Source: Roseicyclus sediminis
GTDB taxonomy: Bacteria > Pseudomonadota > Alphaproteobacteria > Rhodobacterales > Rhodobacteraceae
Length of the DNA: 64,000 nt
Reading direction: 5' to 3'
Assembly (NCBI RefSeq): GCF_025515305.1
Contig: NZ_JAOPHT010000002.1
Coordinates: 186,001-250,000 of the forward strand
Every line of letters begins with the position of its first letter. Within the stretch, counting starts at the first letter, position 1. Of this stretch, positions 26,885-37,517 are shown one piece after another. The translations under genes were made by a program, and so were the position numbers. The notes beneath the pieces are model-generated. The model saw only the letters and a program-made list of their open reading frames with translations, was not told the DNA's origin and ran no database searches.

Positions 26885-27334
26885 ATGCGGGGATTGAAGA
26901 AGCAACGACGGATCCAGGTGATCGCGCTGGCGGCTGTGGCCCTGGCGCTCTCGGCGGGTCTGATCGGGTACGCGATGCGCGACGGGATCAACTTCTTCCG
27001 CGCGCCCACGGATGTGGCCGGCGCGCCGCCGCCGCCGTCCGAGGTGTTCCGCATCGGCGGCCTAGTGGAAGAGGGCACGCTGGTGCGCGGGCAGGGCGAG
27101 ACGATCACCTTCAACGTGACCGATGGCGGGGCCTCGATACCGGTGCGGTACACCGGCGTTCTTCCCGACCTCTTCGGCGAGGGCGAGGGCATGGTCGGTA
27201 CCGGGCGCCTGATCGACGGGACCTTCGAGGCCACCGAGATCCTCGCGCGGCATGACGAGACCTACATGCCCGAGGAAGTGATCGACGCGCTCGAGGCGCA
27301 GGGCGTCTACCGGCCGAGCACCCCCGAAAGCTGA
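26885..27334 (+). CDS. ccmE: cytochrome c maturation haem chaperone CcmE
   Basis: A 149-residue periplasmic protein anchored by one N-terminal span (residues about 11-30). It carries haem covalently on the His of the HDETY motif (H123) and hands it to apocytochromes c. The N-terminal KKQRR..., the OB-fold region FRIGGLVEEGTLVRG, and YTGVLPDLFGEGEG are typical. The other ccm genes are not in the window, although two c-type cytochromes are. GGAGG precedes the ATG. Confidence 0.95.
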   Translation: MRGLKKQRRIQVIALAAVALALSAGLIGYAMRDGINFFRAPTDVAGAPPPPSEVFRIGGLVEEGTLVRGQGETITFNVTDGGASIPVRYTGVLPDLFGEGEGMVGTGRLIDGTFEATEILARHDETYMPEEVIDALEAQGVYRPSTPES

Positions 27335-27342
27335 ACCGCACT

Positions 27343-27357
27343 TTAGGCAAATCTTAA
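27343..27357 (+). promoter_or_regulatory. CtrA-like binding box upstream of the lysis genes
   Basis: TTAG-GCAAATC-TTAA matches the CtrA consensus TTAA-N7-TTAA with one mismatch. It lies 53 bases before the endolysin ATG. CtrA is known to control gene transfer agent and lysis genes in R. capsulatus, so placement is meaningful. A perfect palindrome CCGTTCGAAACGG follows at 27379-27391. Confidence 0.5.
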
Positions 27358-27409
27358 TCATCCCGCTGTCTTCTGCCTCCGTTCGAAACGGGAGCATGGA
27401 GGGCGGGCC

Positions 27410-28021
27410 ATGCTGTCGGTTCGCGACATTGCAATGGATATCGTGGCCCGCGAGGGCGGCTTCGTGGACGACCCGGACGATCCGGGCGGCGCGACGAACC
27501 ACGGGGTGACGATCGGCACGCTCCGGCGGCTGGGGCTCGACCTCGATGGCGATGGCGACGTGGACCGGGACGACGTTCGGGCCGTGACGCCGGAACGGGC
27601 GGCAGATCTCTTCGTCGAACATTATTTCGAACGCCCCGGCATCGGCGGCCTGCCCGAGTTGCTGCAGCCTTCGGTCTTCGACATGTACGTGAACGCCGGA
27701 TCCAACGCCGTGCGTCTGTTGCAGACGCTTCTGCGCGACATGGGTTTCGAGATTGCGGTGGACGGGATCATCGGGCCGCAGACGCGCCGTGCGGCCCATG
27801 CCGCCTCGGTGCGCGCGCCCGAACATCTTGCCGACGCCTACGGAATCGCCCGGCGCAGTTACTACTACCGTCTCGCCGACAGGCGTCCGGCCAGCCGGAA
27901 GTACGCCCGAACGCGTGCGGGCGGCAAGGGCGGCTGGATCCTGCGGGCCGAGGCCTTCATCTCGCCGCGCTATCACCTCAGCATGGAAGAGCATCGCGAA
28001 AGGACCGTATCATGGGACTGA
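27410..28021 (+). CDS. glycoside hydrolase 108-type endolysin (putative gene transfer agent lysin)
   Basis: A 203-residue muramidase-like protein of the GH108/ZliS family. The catalytic Glu lies in AREGGFVDDPDDPGGATNHGVT. The C-terminal peptidoglycan-binding part contains VFDMYVNAGSNAVRLLQ and GIIGPQTRRA. There is no signal peptide, so export must depend on the holin encoded next, with which it overlaps by ten bases. R. capsulatus has the same pair as gene transfer agent lysis genes, away from the capsid cluster. A prophage remnant is the alternative, but no other phage gene lies nearby. Confidence 0.85.
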   Translation: MLSVRDIAMDIVAREGGFVDDPDDPGGATNHGVTIGTLRRLGLDLDGDGDVDRDDVRAVTPERAADLFVEHYFERPGIGGLPELLQPSVFDMYVNAGSNAVRLLQTLLRDMGFEIAVDGIIGPQTRRAAHAASVRAPEHLADAYGIARRSYYYRLADRRPASRKYARTRAGGKGGWILRAEAFISPRYHLSMEEHRERTVSWD

Positions 28022-28506
28022 TCGGACGGGCGCTGACATCGGGGGCGCTTGCCTCGGCGGGGCAGGCGGCCGAGGGGCTGTCGGAAGTCTTCGTGCCCAA
28101 CGCCACGCGGCAGCTGGAACTGGGCCACGAGGCCTACCGAAGCGCGCTTGAGGCCGCGGCGGAGGAGTATCGCCACGCCGGCAGCTCCGCCTTCGACAGC
28201 TTCGTCAACGGCCTGAACCGCCTGCCGCGGCCGCTCCTCGCGCTCGGGACCCTCGGGCTTTTCGTCTACGCCATGGTCGATCCCATCGGATTCGCCGAAC
28301 GCATGACGGGCCTCGCGCTGGTGCCGGAGCCGCTGTGGTGGCTGCTCGGCGCCGTCGTCGGCTTCTACTTCGGCGCGCGGGAATTGCACTACCTGCGCCG
28401 CCCGCCCGGCAGCGGCGCGCTCGGCGGCCTGTTGCGGCGCGGGCGGCCTGCGCGCGACGACAACCCCGCGCTTGCCGATTGGGCCGCGGGGCAGGGCGAC
28501 GGCTGA
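28012..28506 (+). CDS. 3TM holin of the gene transfer agent type
   Basis: A 164-residue membrane protein matching the GTA_holin_3TM family. It has an amphipathic N-terminal region, hydrophobic segments at about residues 76-92 (LLALGTLGLFVYAMVDP) and 105-125 (LWWLLGAVVGFYFGA), and a basic C-terminal tail. It should form inner membrane holes that release the endolysin encoded by the overlapping upstream gene. Together they make a two-gene lysis cassette preceded by a CtrA-like box. Confidence 0.82.
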   Translation: MGLIGRALTSGALASAGQAAEGLSEVFVPNATRQLELGHEAYRSALEAAAEEYRHAGSSAFDSFVNGLNRLPRPLLALGTLGLFVYAMVDPIGFAERMTGLALVPEPLWWLLGAVVGFYFGARELHYLRRPPGSGALGGLLRRGRPARDDNPALADWAAGQGDG

Positions 28507-28516
28507 GCCCGGAGGT

Positions 28517-29938
28517 TCAGTCGCGTCCGGTGTCCTCGGCCGCAGCCGGCTTGCGCAGGGCAAGCGCGTCCTCGGTGCCGAGATCCCAGTAAAGCCCCGC
28601 CATGACCCCGACCGCGTCGGGAAAGATGGCCGTGGGCAGATGCTCGTCCGGGGCGTGCTGCGAACATCCCGGATAGGAGTGGGGCACCCAGATCGTCGGC
28701 AGGCCGAGCGTGTCGGTGAAGACGTCGTTCGGCAGCGACCCGCCGAGAGAAGGCAGGATCGCGGGCGGCGCGCCTGTCGTCCGCTCGACGGAGGCGGCCG
28801 CGAAGCCGACGGCAGGATGGGTGGGCGGCGTCGCGGTGGCCGGGAAGGCCGCACGGTCCTCGCTGACCTCTATGTCGCCATGGCCATGCTTCGCGAGGTG
28901 CTCGACCAGGCGCGCGCGCAGGCCGTCGGCGTCGAGCCCCGCCACATGGCGCAGCTGCACCCAGGCCGTGGCCTCGGGCGGGATCGCGTTCACGGGATGG
29001 CCGGGATCGCCGCAGGTGAAGGCGAGGATCTCGGCAGAACACCAGCCATGGACCCGTTCGGCCGGACTGAGGCCGGGTGTACCCCAGCCCTCGTCGACCT
29101 CGCCGCCCGCGGGCTCGATCCCGGCCAGAAGGGTCCGTGCCGCCGGATCGATCCGCGCGGGCGTCCAGCCGGGCACCAGCACCTCGCCGCGCGGTCCCGC
29201 GATGGTCGTCAGCGCGTGGGCAAGTTCCAGCCCCGGATTTCTCAGCAGGCCGCCGAAATTCCCCGAGTGCCGCCCGCCCTCGCGCCGCCTGAGATGCAGC
29301 CGGAAGGTGCGCGCGCCCCGCGCGCCGAGAAAGATCGTCGGCCGGTCGGCGGAAACGCGCGGCCCGTCGGATGCGACCAGGATGTCCGCGGCCAGATTGT
29401 CCGCATGATCGCGGCAGAGCGTATCGAGGCCGGGCGAGCCGATCTCCTCGCCCATCTCGATCAGCCAGATCGCGTTGAACCCGAGCTTTCCGCGCGCCTC
29501 CAGCACCGCGCGCATGGCCGTCAGGTTGACCCAGAACTGCCCCTTGTTGTCGGCGATCCCGCGACCGTAGAGGCGACCCTCCGCCGGCGCCTCGGTCAGC
29601 GTCCAGGGATCGCGCCCCTCGCGCCAGCGGCCTTCCATGCCGGGGACGGTATCGCCATGCGAGTAGCTCAGGACGGTCGGCAGCGCGGGGTCCTCGATGC
29701 GCCGGGCAATCAGGAAGGGATAGCCGTCGGCCTCGGTGCGGATGAGATCGAAACCGATCTCCGACAGGAGCGTTCCGGCGTGATCGAGAAAGGCGGCGAG
29801 CGGGGCCTCCGCGCCGGGCGCCGTTGCATCGGTCGGAAAGGCGATCAGGCGCCCCAGCCCCTCTCGGAAGGGTTGGCTTGCGCCCTGGCTGCGCGCGGCG
29901 GCGATGGCGGCGCTCCTGTCGCTGTGCTGGTCCGTCAT
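28517..29938 (-). CDS. M20 family metallopeptidase (dipeptidase-like)
   Basis: A 473-residue zinc peptidase of the M20/M25 family, with YSHGDTVPG and LYGRGIADNKGQFWVNL (metal and catalytic Asp), EMGEEIGSPGL (general base Glu), and a C-terminal PHSYPGCSQHAPDEHL metal ligand region. The dimerisation lid domain is in between. It probably hydrolyses peptides or N-acyl amino acids in the cytoplasm. The ATG at 29938 is preceded by CTCAGGA. It converges with the holin gene. Confidence 0.88.
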   Translation of the reverse strand: MTDQHSDRSAAIAAARSQGASQPFREGLGRLIAFPTDATAPGAEAPLAAFLDHAGTLLSEIGFDLIRTEADGYPFLIARRIEDPALPTVLSYSHGDTVPGMEGRWREGRDPWTLTEAPAEGRLYGRGIADNKGQFWVNLTAMRAVLEARGKLGFNAIWLIEMGEEIGSPGLDTLCRDHADNLAADILVASDGPRVSADRPTIFLGARGARTFRLHLRRREGGRHSGNFGGLLRNPGLELAHALTTIAGPRGEVLVPGWTPARIDPAARTLLAGIEPAGGEVDEGWGTPGLSPAERVHGWCSAEILAFTCGDPGHPVNAIPPEATAWVQLRHVAGLDADGLRARLVEHLAKHGHGDIEVSEDRAAFPATATPPTHPAVGFAAASVERTTGAPPAILPSLGGSLPNDVFTDTLGLPTIWVPHSYPGCSQHAPDEHLPTAIFPDAVGVMAGLYWDLGTEDALALRKPAAAEDTGRD

Positions 29939-30231
29939 GTTGGCGTCCTGAGGTTCGTTTCGCGGGATGACCGGTATGTCGGCCCGTTCTGGCGTCAAAA
30001 GCGGTGCCTAGTCCATGGGTGCAGTGCGGGAATGCCATTTGCCCGGACATGCCGCCCGAGCCTCTGGAAGCAGGGGGTGGCAAACCACGCGCCCTGCCGG
30101 ATGACCCGCTGGGCGGGTTTTCAGGTTCGCCGGGACGGTGGGAATGCCGTGCCGCTGCGCCGGTCGTTGCGGTCCGGCGGCATGACGGTCGGGACTCAGG
30201 GATCAGACAGCGCACGTCCGATGGACGTGGG
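29939..30231. other. intergenic stretch before tRNA-Ser
   Basis: About 290 bases without a credible gene. The only structure noted is a short hairpin ACCCGC-TGG-GCGGGT followed by TTT at 30104-30121, which could be a weak terminator on the plus strand. Confidence 0.3.
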
Positions 30232-30321
30232 TGGCGGAGAGACAGGGATTCGAACCCTGGGTGGACTTGCGCCCACAACGGTTTTCGAGACCGCCCCGTT
30301 CGACCACTCCGGCACCTCTCC
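30232..30321 (-). tRNA. tRNA-Ser (anticodon CGA)
   Basis: A complete class II tRNA read on the minus strand. The acceptor stem is GGAGAGG with TCTCTCC, the discriminator is G, and CCA is encoded. The anticodon stem GCGGT/ACCGT encloses the loop CTCGAAA, giving CGA for the codon UCG. A long variable arm, typical of tRNA-Ser, and the T-arm CAGGG-TTCGAAT-CCCTG are present. It stands alone, with no integrase nearby. Confidence 0.95.
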
Positions 30322-30546
30322 GCAGGCTGGTGGCCTTGTGAGGGGGGCGTGTAGCGAAAGCCTAGCGGGCGTGCAAGAGGTCTGCGGGAAATCTCGAACG
30401 GTCGTGCGTCGGGGCGGCGTCAGAGGGGCCGGGGCCTCATCACGATACCGGCATTCCGCCGCCGACGGCGCGCCGCCGCGCTGGAAAAGGCGGAACACTC
30501 CGCCCATGTTCAGGCGAAGGAATAGACCGGTTCCACGGGAGGCCCC
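30322..30546. other. intergenic stretch after tRNA-Ser
   Basis: About 225 bases, GC-rich, without a recognisable gene, terminator or repeat. It holds the upstream region of both the tRNA gene (minus) and the DUF2059 gene (plus). Confidence 0.3.
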
Positions 30547-31425
30547 ATGTTGCGCAATCTGACCCTCGCCCTGCCCATCGCGGCGTTTCTCGTCTTGCCG
30601 GGCCCCGGTGCCGCCGTGGCCCAGGCCGTCCCCGGCCAGTCCCTTCCGCCCCTGTCCGAGCGCGCGCCCGAGATCGCCGAGATGATCGATGCGATGGGTC
30701 TGCGCGACGTGATCGCCATCATGGCCAACGAGGGCGTGGCGGCGGCGACGAACCTTGAGTCAAGCATGTTCCCGGGAGACGGCGGCGCCGCCTGGGCGGC
30801 GGAGGTCAACCGCATCCATGGCGAGGGCCGGATGATCGGTCTGTTCGAGGATGCTTTCCCGGTCGATGCCATGAGCGCCGAGGAGGCCCGGACGATCACG
30901 GAATTCTTCGCCGCCGAGCCGGGCGCGTCCATCGCCCTGGCCGAGATCGCCGGGCGCCGCGCCTTTCTGGACCCCGATACCGAGGAACTCGCGCGCGAGG
31001 CGTTCCGGCAAGCGGTGGTCGACGAGGATCCGCGCATCGAGCTTCTGACCGACTTCATCCAGTCCAACGATCTCGTGGAGCGGAACGTCTCGGGCGCTCT
31101 CAACTCGAACTACGCCTTCTACCGGGGTCTTTTGGATGGCGGCGCCTTCCAGGTCGAGATCCCCGAGGAGCTTATGCTGGCCGAGGTCTGGGGCCAGGAG
31201 CCGGAACTGAGGCGCGAGACCATCGAATGGCTCTATTCCTTCCAGCTCTCGGCCTATGCCGGGCTGGAGGACAGCGCGATCGAGGCCTATACCGCCCTGT
31301 CGGAGACGCCCTCCGGACAGGCGTTGAACGCGGCGTTGTTCCGCGCCTTCGACACGCTGTTCGACCAGCTGAGCTATGAGCTCGGCGTCGCGGCGGCGGG
31401 GTTCATCGCGGGCGAGGATACCTGA
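30547..31425 (+). CDS. DUF2059 domain protein, secreted
   Basis: A 292-residue protein with a signal peptide (about 1-26, ending AVAQA) and a helical DUF2059-like region, as judged from the pattern of FFAAEPGASIALAEI and SETPSGQALNAALFRAFD (FYxSPxGK-type repeats). Periplasmic proteins of this family have no agreed function. The region between it and rplU holds the presumed rplU promoter. Confidence 0.75.
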   Translation: MLRNLTLALPIAAFLVLPGPGAAVAQAVPGQSLPPLSERAPEIAEMIDAMGLRDVIAIMANEGVAAATNLESSMFPGDGGAAWAAEVNRIHGEGRMIGLFEDAFPVDAMSAEEARTITEFFAAEPGASIALAEIAGRRAFLDPDTEELAREAFRQAVVDEDPRIELLTDFIQSNDLVERNVSGALNSNYAFYRGLLDGGAFQVEIPEELMLAEVWGQEPELRRETIEWLYSFQLSAYAGLEDSAIEAYTALSETPSGQALNAALFRAFDTLFDQLSYELGVAAAGFIAGEDT

Positions 31426-31460
31426 ACACGCAAAGGCCCCGGCACGGCGTGTCCCGGCCC

Positions 31461-31489
31461 TTGACAGGCGGGGCCGTCTGGGGCATTTG
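31461..31489 (+). promoter_or_regulatory. candidate promoter of rplU-rpmA
   Basis: A perfect -35 TTGACA (31461-31466) is followed after 17 bases by CATTTG (31484-31489). A consensus -35 with a weak -10 is plausible for ribosomal protein genes in this group. The leader to the rplU ATG would be about 140 bases. Confidence 0.45.
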
Positions 31490-31638
31490 GCGGCCTCTGC
31501 CGGGCACAGCGATTGCGTGCGCGGCACGACGCATCTGACACACCGCTCCGAACGGGGCGCGCTGCCCGAGGCGGGGAAGACCCCGACAACACCGGGAAAC
31601 CGGGGCCGCAGGGCGCGGAATATGAAAAGGACACGCGC

Positions 31639-32298
31639 ATGTTCGCCGTGATGAAGACGGGCGGAAAGCAGTACAAGGTGCAGCCGGGCGACCGTCTGCG
31701 CATTGAAAAACTGGCCGCTGACGCGGGTGAGACCGTGCAGTTCAACGATGTGCTGATGGTGGGTGGCGATGCCCCCGTGGTCGGCAGCCCGCTGGTGTCG
31801 GGCGCCGCCGTGCAGGCGCTGGTCGTCGACCAGGTGAAGGGCGAGAAACTCATTCACTACGTCAAGCGCCGCCGGAAGCACTCGTCGCAGCGCAAGAAGG
31901 GTCACCGCCAGCAGCTGACGCTGGTCGAGATCACCGAGATCCTGCCCTCCGGCGCCGACAAGTCGGGTGTGAAGGCCGCGATCGGCGCGGGGTCGGCCCC
32001 GGCCGCCGTTTCAGCCGCACCCGCCGCTGCACCGAAAAAGGCCGCCACGAAGGCCGAAGCCCCCGCGAAGGCCGAGGCGGCGCCCGCCGCAGCCGCCGGC
32101 GCGGATGATCTGAAGCAGCTGTCGGGCGTGGGTCCGGCGCTGGAGAAGAAGCTGCACGCCGCAGGCGTCACCAGCTTCGCCCAGATCGCGGCATGGACCG
32201 AGGCGGATATCGCCGAGTTTGACGAGAAACTGAGCTTCAAGGGCCGGATCGAGCGCGAAGGCTGGGTCGAGCAGGCCAAGAAACTCGCCGAAGGCTGA
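31639..32298 (+). CDS. rplU: 50S ribosomal protein L21 with C-terminal helix-hairpin-helix extension
   Basis: A 219-residue protein. Residues 1-100 are ordinary L21 ([35 protein letters not shown]). After that comes an Ala/Lys/Pro-rich linker (about 120-155) and a C-terminal domain with [19 protein letters not shown], a helix-hairpin-helix motif seen in nucleic-acid-binding proteins. The extension is about twice the length of standard L21 and is shared by Rhodobacterales relatives. It begins with ATG at 31639 and lies eleven bases upstream of rpmA. Confidence 0.93.
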   Translation: MFAVMKTGGKQYKVQPGDRLRIEKLAADAGETVQFNDVLMVGGDAPVVGSPLVSGAAVQALVVDQVKGEKLIHYVKRRRKHSSQRKKGHRQQLTLVEITEILPSGADKSGVKAAIGAGSAPAAVSAAPAAAPKKAATKAEAPAKAEAAPAAAAGADDLKQLSGVGPALEKKLHAAGVTSFAQIAAWTEADIAEFDEKLSFKGRIEREGWVEQAKKLAEG

Positions 32299-32309
32299 GG
32301 AGAGACGAC

Positions 32310-32579
32310 ATGGCACACAAGAAAGCAGGCGGCAGCTCCCGCAACGGCCGCGACAGTGCGGGCCGTCGCCTTGGCGTGAAGAAGTACGGCGGCGAAGCCG
32401 TGATCCCGGGCAACATCATCGTGCGTCAGCGCGGCACCAAGTGGTGGCCGGGCGCGGGCGTCGACATGGGCAAGGACCACACGATCTTCGCGACCTCCGA
32501 GGGCCGCGTCGCCTTTGCCAAGGGGTTCAAGGGCCGCACCTACATCTCGGTCATGCCGGTAGCGGAGGCAGCCGAGTAA
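32310..32579 (+). CDS. rpmA: 50S ribosomal protein L27
   Basis: An 89-residue protein whose N-terminus ([16 protein letters not shown]) reaches toward the peptidyl transferase centre. The rest matches L27: [28 protein letters not shown] (partial family block) and [13 protein letters not shown]. There is no N-terminal leader of the kind cleaved in Firmicutes. In one operon with rplU and followed by a strong terminator. Confidence 0.97.
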   Translation: MAHKKAGGSSRNGRDSAGRRLGVKKYGGEAVIPGNIIVRQRGTKWWPGAGVDMGKDHTIFATSEGRVAFAKGFKGRTYISVMPVAEAAE

Positions 32580-32606
32580 CGCCGTATCCACACGGGTTTT
32601 TTCCGA

Positions 32607-32640
32607 GGGGCCGGCAGAACAGCCGGCCCTTTCGCATTTT
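32607..32640 (+). terminator. rho-independent terminator after rpmA
   Basis: GGGCCGGC (32608-32615) and GCCGGCCC (32622-32629) form an 8-base stem around an AGAACA loop, followed by TTTCGCATTTT. It lies 28 bases after the rpmA stop. Confidence 0.85.
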
Positions 32641-32721
32641 CGCCATGCTCTTGTGTCAGGTCGCCCGTGGGCCCACCTGAGGCAGGGGAGAGGCCGGTTG
32701 GTTCGGAGGAGGACCAGACCA

Positions 32722-33261
32722 ATGAAGCAGGAAACCATCATCGCCCAGCCGGTGATCGAGGCGCCGCGCATGATGCTCAGGCCGTTGCGTCCGTCTGACG
32801 CGGGGCTGATGACGCTTTATGCCGCCGACCGTCGTGTGGCCGAGATGACGACCACGCTCCCCCATCCGCTTCCGCCCGGGATGGCGGAGGGCTTCATCGC
32901 CCAGGCGATGCGCCCCGAGGCGGATGAAGCTGTGTGGGCCATGGACGCGACCGAGTTCGGCGGGTCGGAAATGCTGGGGCTCATCTCGCTAAAGCGGATG
33001 GACCGTGGCCAGTCCGAGATCGTCTACTGGGTGGCGCCCGCATTGTGGAACACCGGGTTCGCATCAGAGGCCGTCAATGCGCTTGTCGCAGCGAACCCGC
33101 TGCAGAACAAGACGATCTTCGGCTGCGTCTTCCAGGACAATCCGGGCTCGGCGCGGGTGCTGACCAATGCCGGCTTCGAGTATCTCGGCGATGCGGAGGC
33201 CTACTCGGTCGCACGTGGCGCCAAGGTGCCGACATGGACTTACCTCAAGCGTTTGGGGTAA
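32722..33261 (+). CDS. GNAT family N-acetyltransferase (RimJ/RimL type)
   Basis: A 179-residue acetyltransferase_3-type protein. It opens APRMMLRPLRPSDA, and the acetyl-CoA region is VYWVAPALWNTGFASEAVNALV followed by FQDNPGSARVLTNAGFEYLG, the classic RimJ-like C-terminal block. It may acetylate a ribosomal protein or a small molecule, the target being unknown. The ATG at 32722 follows GGAGGACC. Confidence 0.87.
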   Translation: MKQETIIAQPVIEAPRMMLRPLRPSDAGLMTLYAADRRVAEMTTTLPHPLPPGMAEGFIAQAMRPEADEAVWAMDATEFGGSEMLGLISLKRMDRGQSEIVYWVAPALWNTGFASEAVNALVAANPLQNKTIFGCVFQDNPGSARVLTNAGFEYLGDAEAYSVARGAKVPTWTYLKRLG

Positions 33262-33278
33262 GGGTCTGACGTCCGGCG

Positions 33279-35518
<2,240 letters not shown>

Positions 35519-35525
35519 GGCGGCG

Positions 35526-36050
35526 ATGCTCGGCCTGTTCTTCGATGTCCTGCCCAAGCCCGGTCACATGGTGCATTACTTCGACCATGTGGACCGCCTG
35601 AAACCCGTTCTCGCGGGCCATGCCGGTCTGCTCTATCTCGAACGCTTCCGGCCGCTCGACAACCCGGACGCGCTCCTGTCGCATCAGCACTGGCGGGACG
35701 AGGCGGCGCTTGCCGGCTGGCGGAGGGAGGCCACGCATCGGGCAAGCCAGGCGGCGGGCCGGCGCGTGCATTTCGAGGACTACCGCATCCGGGTGGGGGC
35801 CGAGGGACTTCCCGGGGGGCAGGGACGTTTCGTCGTGACCATCGCCGGGACCGAGCCCTTCCCCTCGGGTCGCGCGTTCGAGAGCGTGACGCGGCCCGGC
35901 CATTTCCTGACCTTGGCCGAGGCAGGCGATGGCGCGCAGGCAACGGACCTCGCGGCAGGCGCGCGGGCCGCCGGGGCGGAGGCCGTGCATGTATTCGCGA
36001 TCTCGCGGGATTACACGCTGACCGACCGCGCGGAGGCTCCGGTCGACTGA
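35526..36050 (+). CDS. antibiotic biosynthesis monooxygenase (ABM)-like protein between proB and proA
   Basis: A 174-residue protein with a ferredoxin-like ABM fold in the first half ([55 protein letters not shown]), as in small enzymes that act on quinones or haem. The second half has no recognised domain. It begins seven bases after proB and ends 61 bases before proA, so cotranscription is likely, but a role in proline synthesis is not implied. Confidence 0.7.
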   Translation: MLGLFFDVLPKPGHMVHYFDHVDRLKPVLAGHAGLLYLERFRPLDNPDALLSHQHWRDEAALAGWRREATHRASQAAGRRVHFEDYRIRVGAEGLPGGQGRFVVTIAGTEPFPSGRAFESVTRPGHFLTLAEAGDGAQATDLAAGARAAGAEAVHVFAISRDYTLTDRAEAPVD

Positions 36051-36111
36051 CGCGGGCGAGGTGGACAGGCGGGCAGGGATTGCCTATGCGAAGGCCGATG
36101 GAGGGCAGGAC

Positions 36112-37377
36112 ATGGACGAAATGACCGATGTCTCGACGATGATGACGGCACTGGGGCGTGCGGCGAAGGATGCCGCGGCCGAGCTTGCCCATGCCCCGCC
36201 CGAGGCCAAGCGCGCCGCGCTCGAGGCCGCCGCCGACGCCGTGTCCGCCCGCAAGGACGAGATCATCGCCGCCAATGGCAAGGACATGGAGTTCGGGCGG
36301 AGCAAGGGCCTGTCGGCCGCCATGCTCGACCGCCTGATGCTCGATGGAAAGCGGATCGACGGGATCGTGGCGGGCCTGCGCGCCGTCGCGGCGCAGGAGG
36401 ACCCCGTCGGCGCCGTGATCGCCGAGTGGGACATGCCCTCGGGCCTGCATATCCAGCGTGTCCGCACGCCGCTCGGCGTCATCGGCGTGATCTACGAGAG
36501 CCGTCCGAACGTGACGGCGGATGCGGGCGCGCTCTGCCTGAAGTCCGGCAACGCGGTGATCCTGCGCGGCGGATCGGAGAGCTTCCATTCGTCGGGCATT
36601 CTCGTGGACTGCCTGAAGGACGGCCTGCGAAAGGCCGGCCTGCCGCAGGACGCGGTTCAGCTGGTGCCCACGCGCGACCGGGCGGCGGTGCGCGAACTTC
36701 TGACCATGACCGATTACGTCGACGTGATCGTGCCCCGTGGCGGAAAGGGCCTCGTCGGTCTGGTGCAGGCCGAGGCGCGGGTGCCGGTCTTCGCCCATCT
36801 GGAGGGGATCTGCCACGTCTATATCGACGCCGCCGCCGACCCCGAGGTCGCACTGAAGGTCACGCTCAACGCCAAGACCCGGCGCACCGGCGTCTGCGGC
36901 GCGGCCGAGTGCCTGCTGATTCATCGCGCTGTCGTGGACACGATCGGGCAGGGCGTGGTGCGCGCGCTGATCGATGCGGGCGTCGAGGTGCGCGGGGACG
37001 AGACCCTGCAGAAGATCGAAGGCGTCGTGCCCGCAAGCGAAGACGACTGGGGGCGCGAGTTTCTCGACATGATCATCGCCGCGCGCGTGGTCGACGATAT
37101 CGACGCGGCCATCGCCCATATCCGGCGCTATGGCTCGTCCCATACCGAGAGCATCCTGACCGAGGACGATGCCGCCGCCGCGCGCTTTTTCGAGCGGCTC
37201 GACAGCGCGATCCTGATGCGCAATGCCTCGACGCAGTTCGCCGACGGGGGCGAGTTCGGGATGGGTGGGGAAATCGGCATCGCGACCGGCAAGATGCATG
37301 CGCGCGGGCCGGTCGGGGCCGAGCAGCTGACCTCGTTCAAGTATCTCGTGACCGGGCAGGGGACGGTGCGGCCCTGA
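36112..37377 (+). CDS. proA: gamma-glutamyl phosphate reductase
   Basis: A 421-residue NADPH enzyme making glutamate-5-semialdehyde. The family blocks are present: [48 protein letters not shown], and [17 protein letters not shown] with the catalytic Cys. A GGAGGGCAGGA region precedes the ATG at 36112; ATG 36121 is a possible alternative. Last gene of the obgE-proB-ABM-proA run, followed by a hairpin repeat. Confidence 0.95.
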   Translation: MDEMTDVSTMMTALGRAAKDAAAELAHAPPEAKRAALEAAADAVSARKDEIIAANGKDMEFGRSKGLSAAMLDRLMLDGKRIDGIVAGLRAVAAQEDPVGAVIAEWDMPSGLHIQRVRTPLGVIGVIYESRPNVTADAGALCLKSGNAVILRGGSESFHSSGILVDCLKDGLRKAGLPQDAVQLVPTRDRAAVRELLTMTDYVDVIVPRGGKGLVGLVQAEARVPVFAHLEGICHVYIDAAADPEVALKVTLNAKTRRTGVCGAAECLLIHRAVVDTIGQGVVRALIDAGVEVRGDETLQKIEGVVPASEDDWGREFLDMIIAARVVDDIDAAIAHIRRYGSSHTESILTEDDAAAARFFERLDSAILMRNASTQFADGGEFGMGGEIGIATGKMHARGPVGAEQLTSFKYLVTGQGTVRP

Positions 37378-37383
37378 CCGGCT

Positions 37384-37444
37384 GAGGGGGCGCTGCCCCC
37401 TCGGCCTTCGGCCTCACCCCCGGAGTTTTTCTGCCAGGATGAAG
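37384..37444 (+). repeat. Rhodobacterales intergenic hairpin repeat, copy 2
   Basis: GAGGGGGC-GCT-GCCCCCTC forms an 8-base stem directly after proA, then GGCC-TTC-GGCC forms a second small stem, followed by CCCCCGGAGTTTTTCTGCCAGGATGAAG. This matches copies at 33279, 44363 and 51175 in its 3' block, and can end the proA transcript. Confidence 0.85.
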
Positions 37445-37517
37445 ATGTGAGCGGAGGCGATTTTCCTCCGCACTGCAGGCTGTTGGAAGCAGCAGGCCCA
37501 GAAGTGGAGACATGAAG

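Noticed and set aside
30232-30321. tRNA-Ser as an integration site for a mobile element
   Set aside because: No integrase, no repeated tRNA 3' end and no change in base composition nearby.
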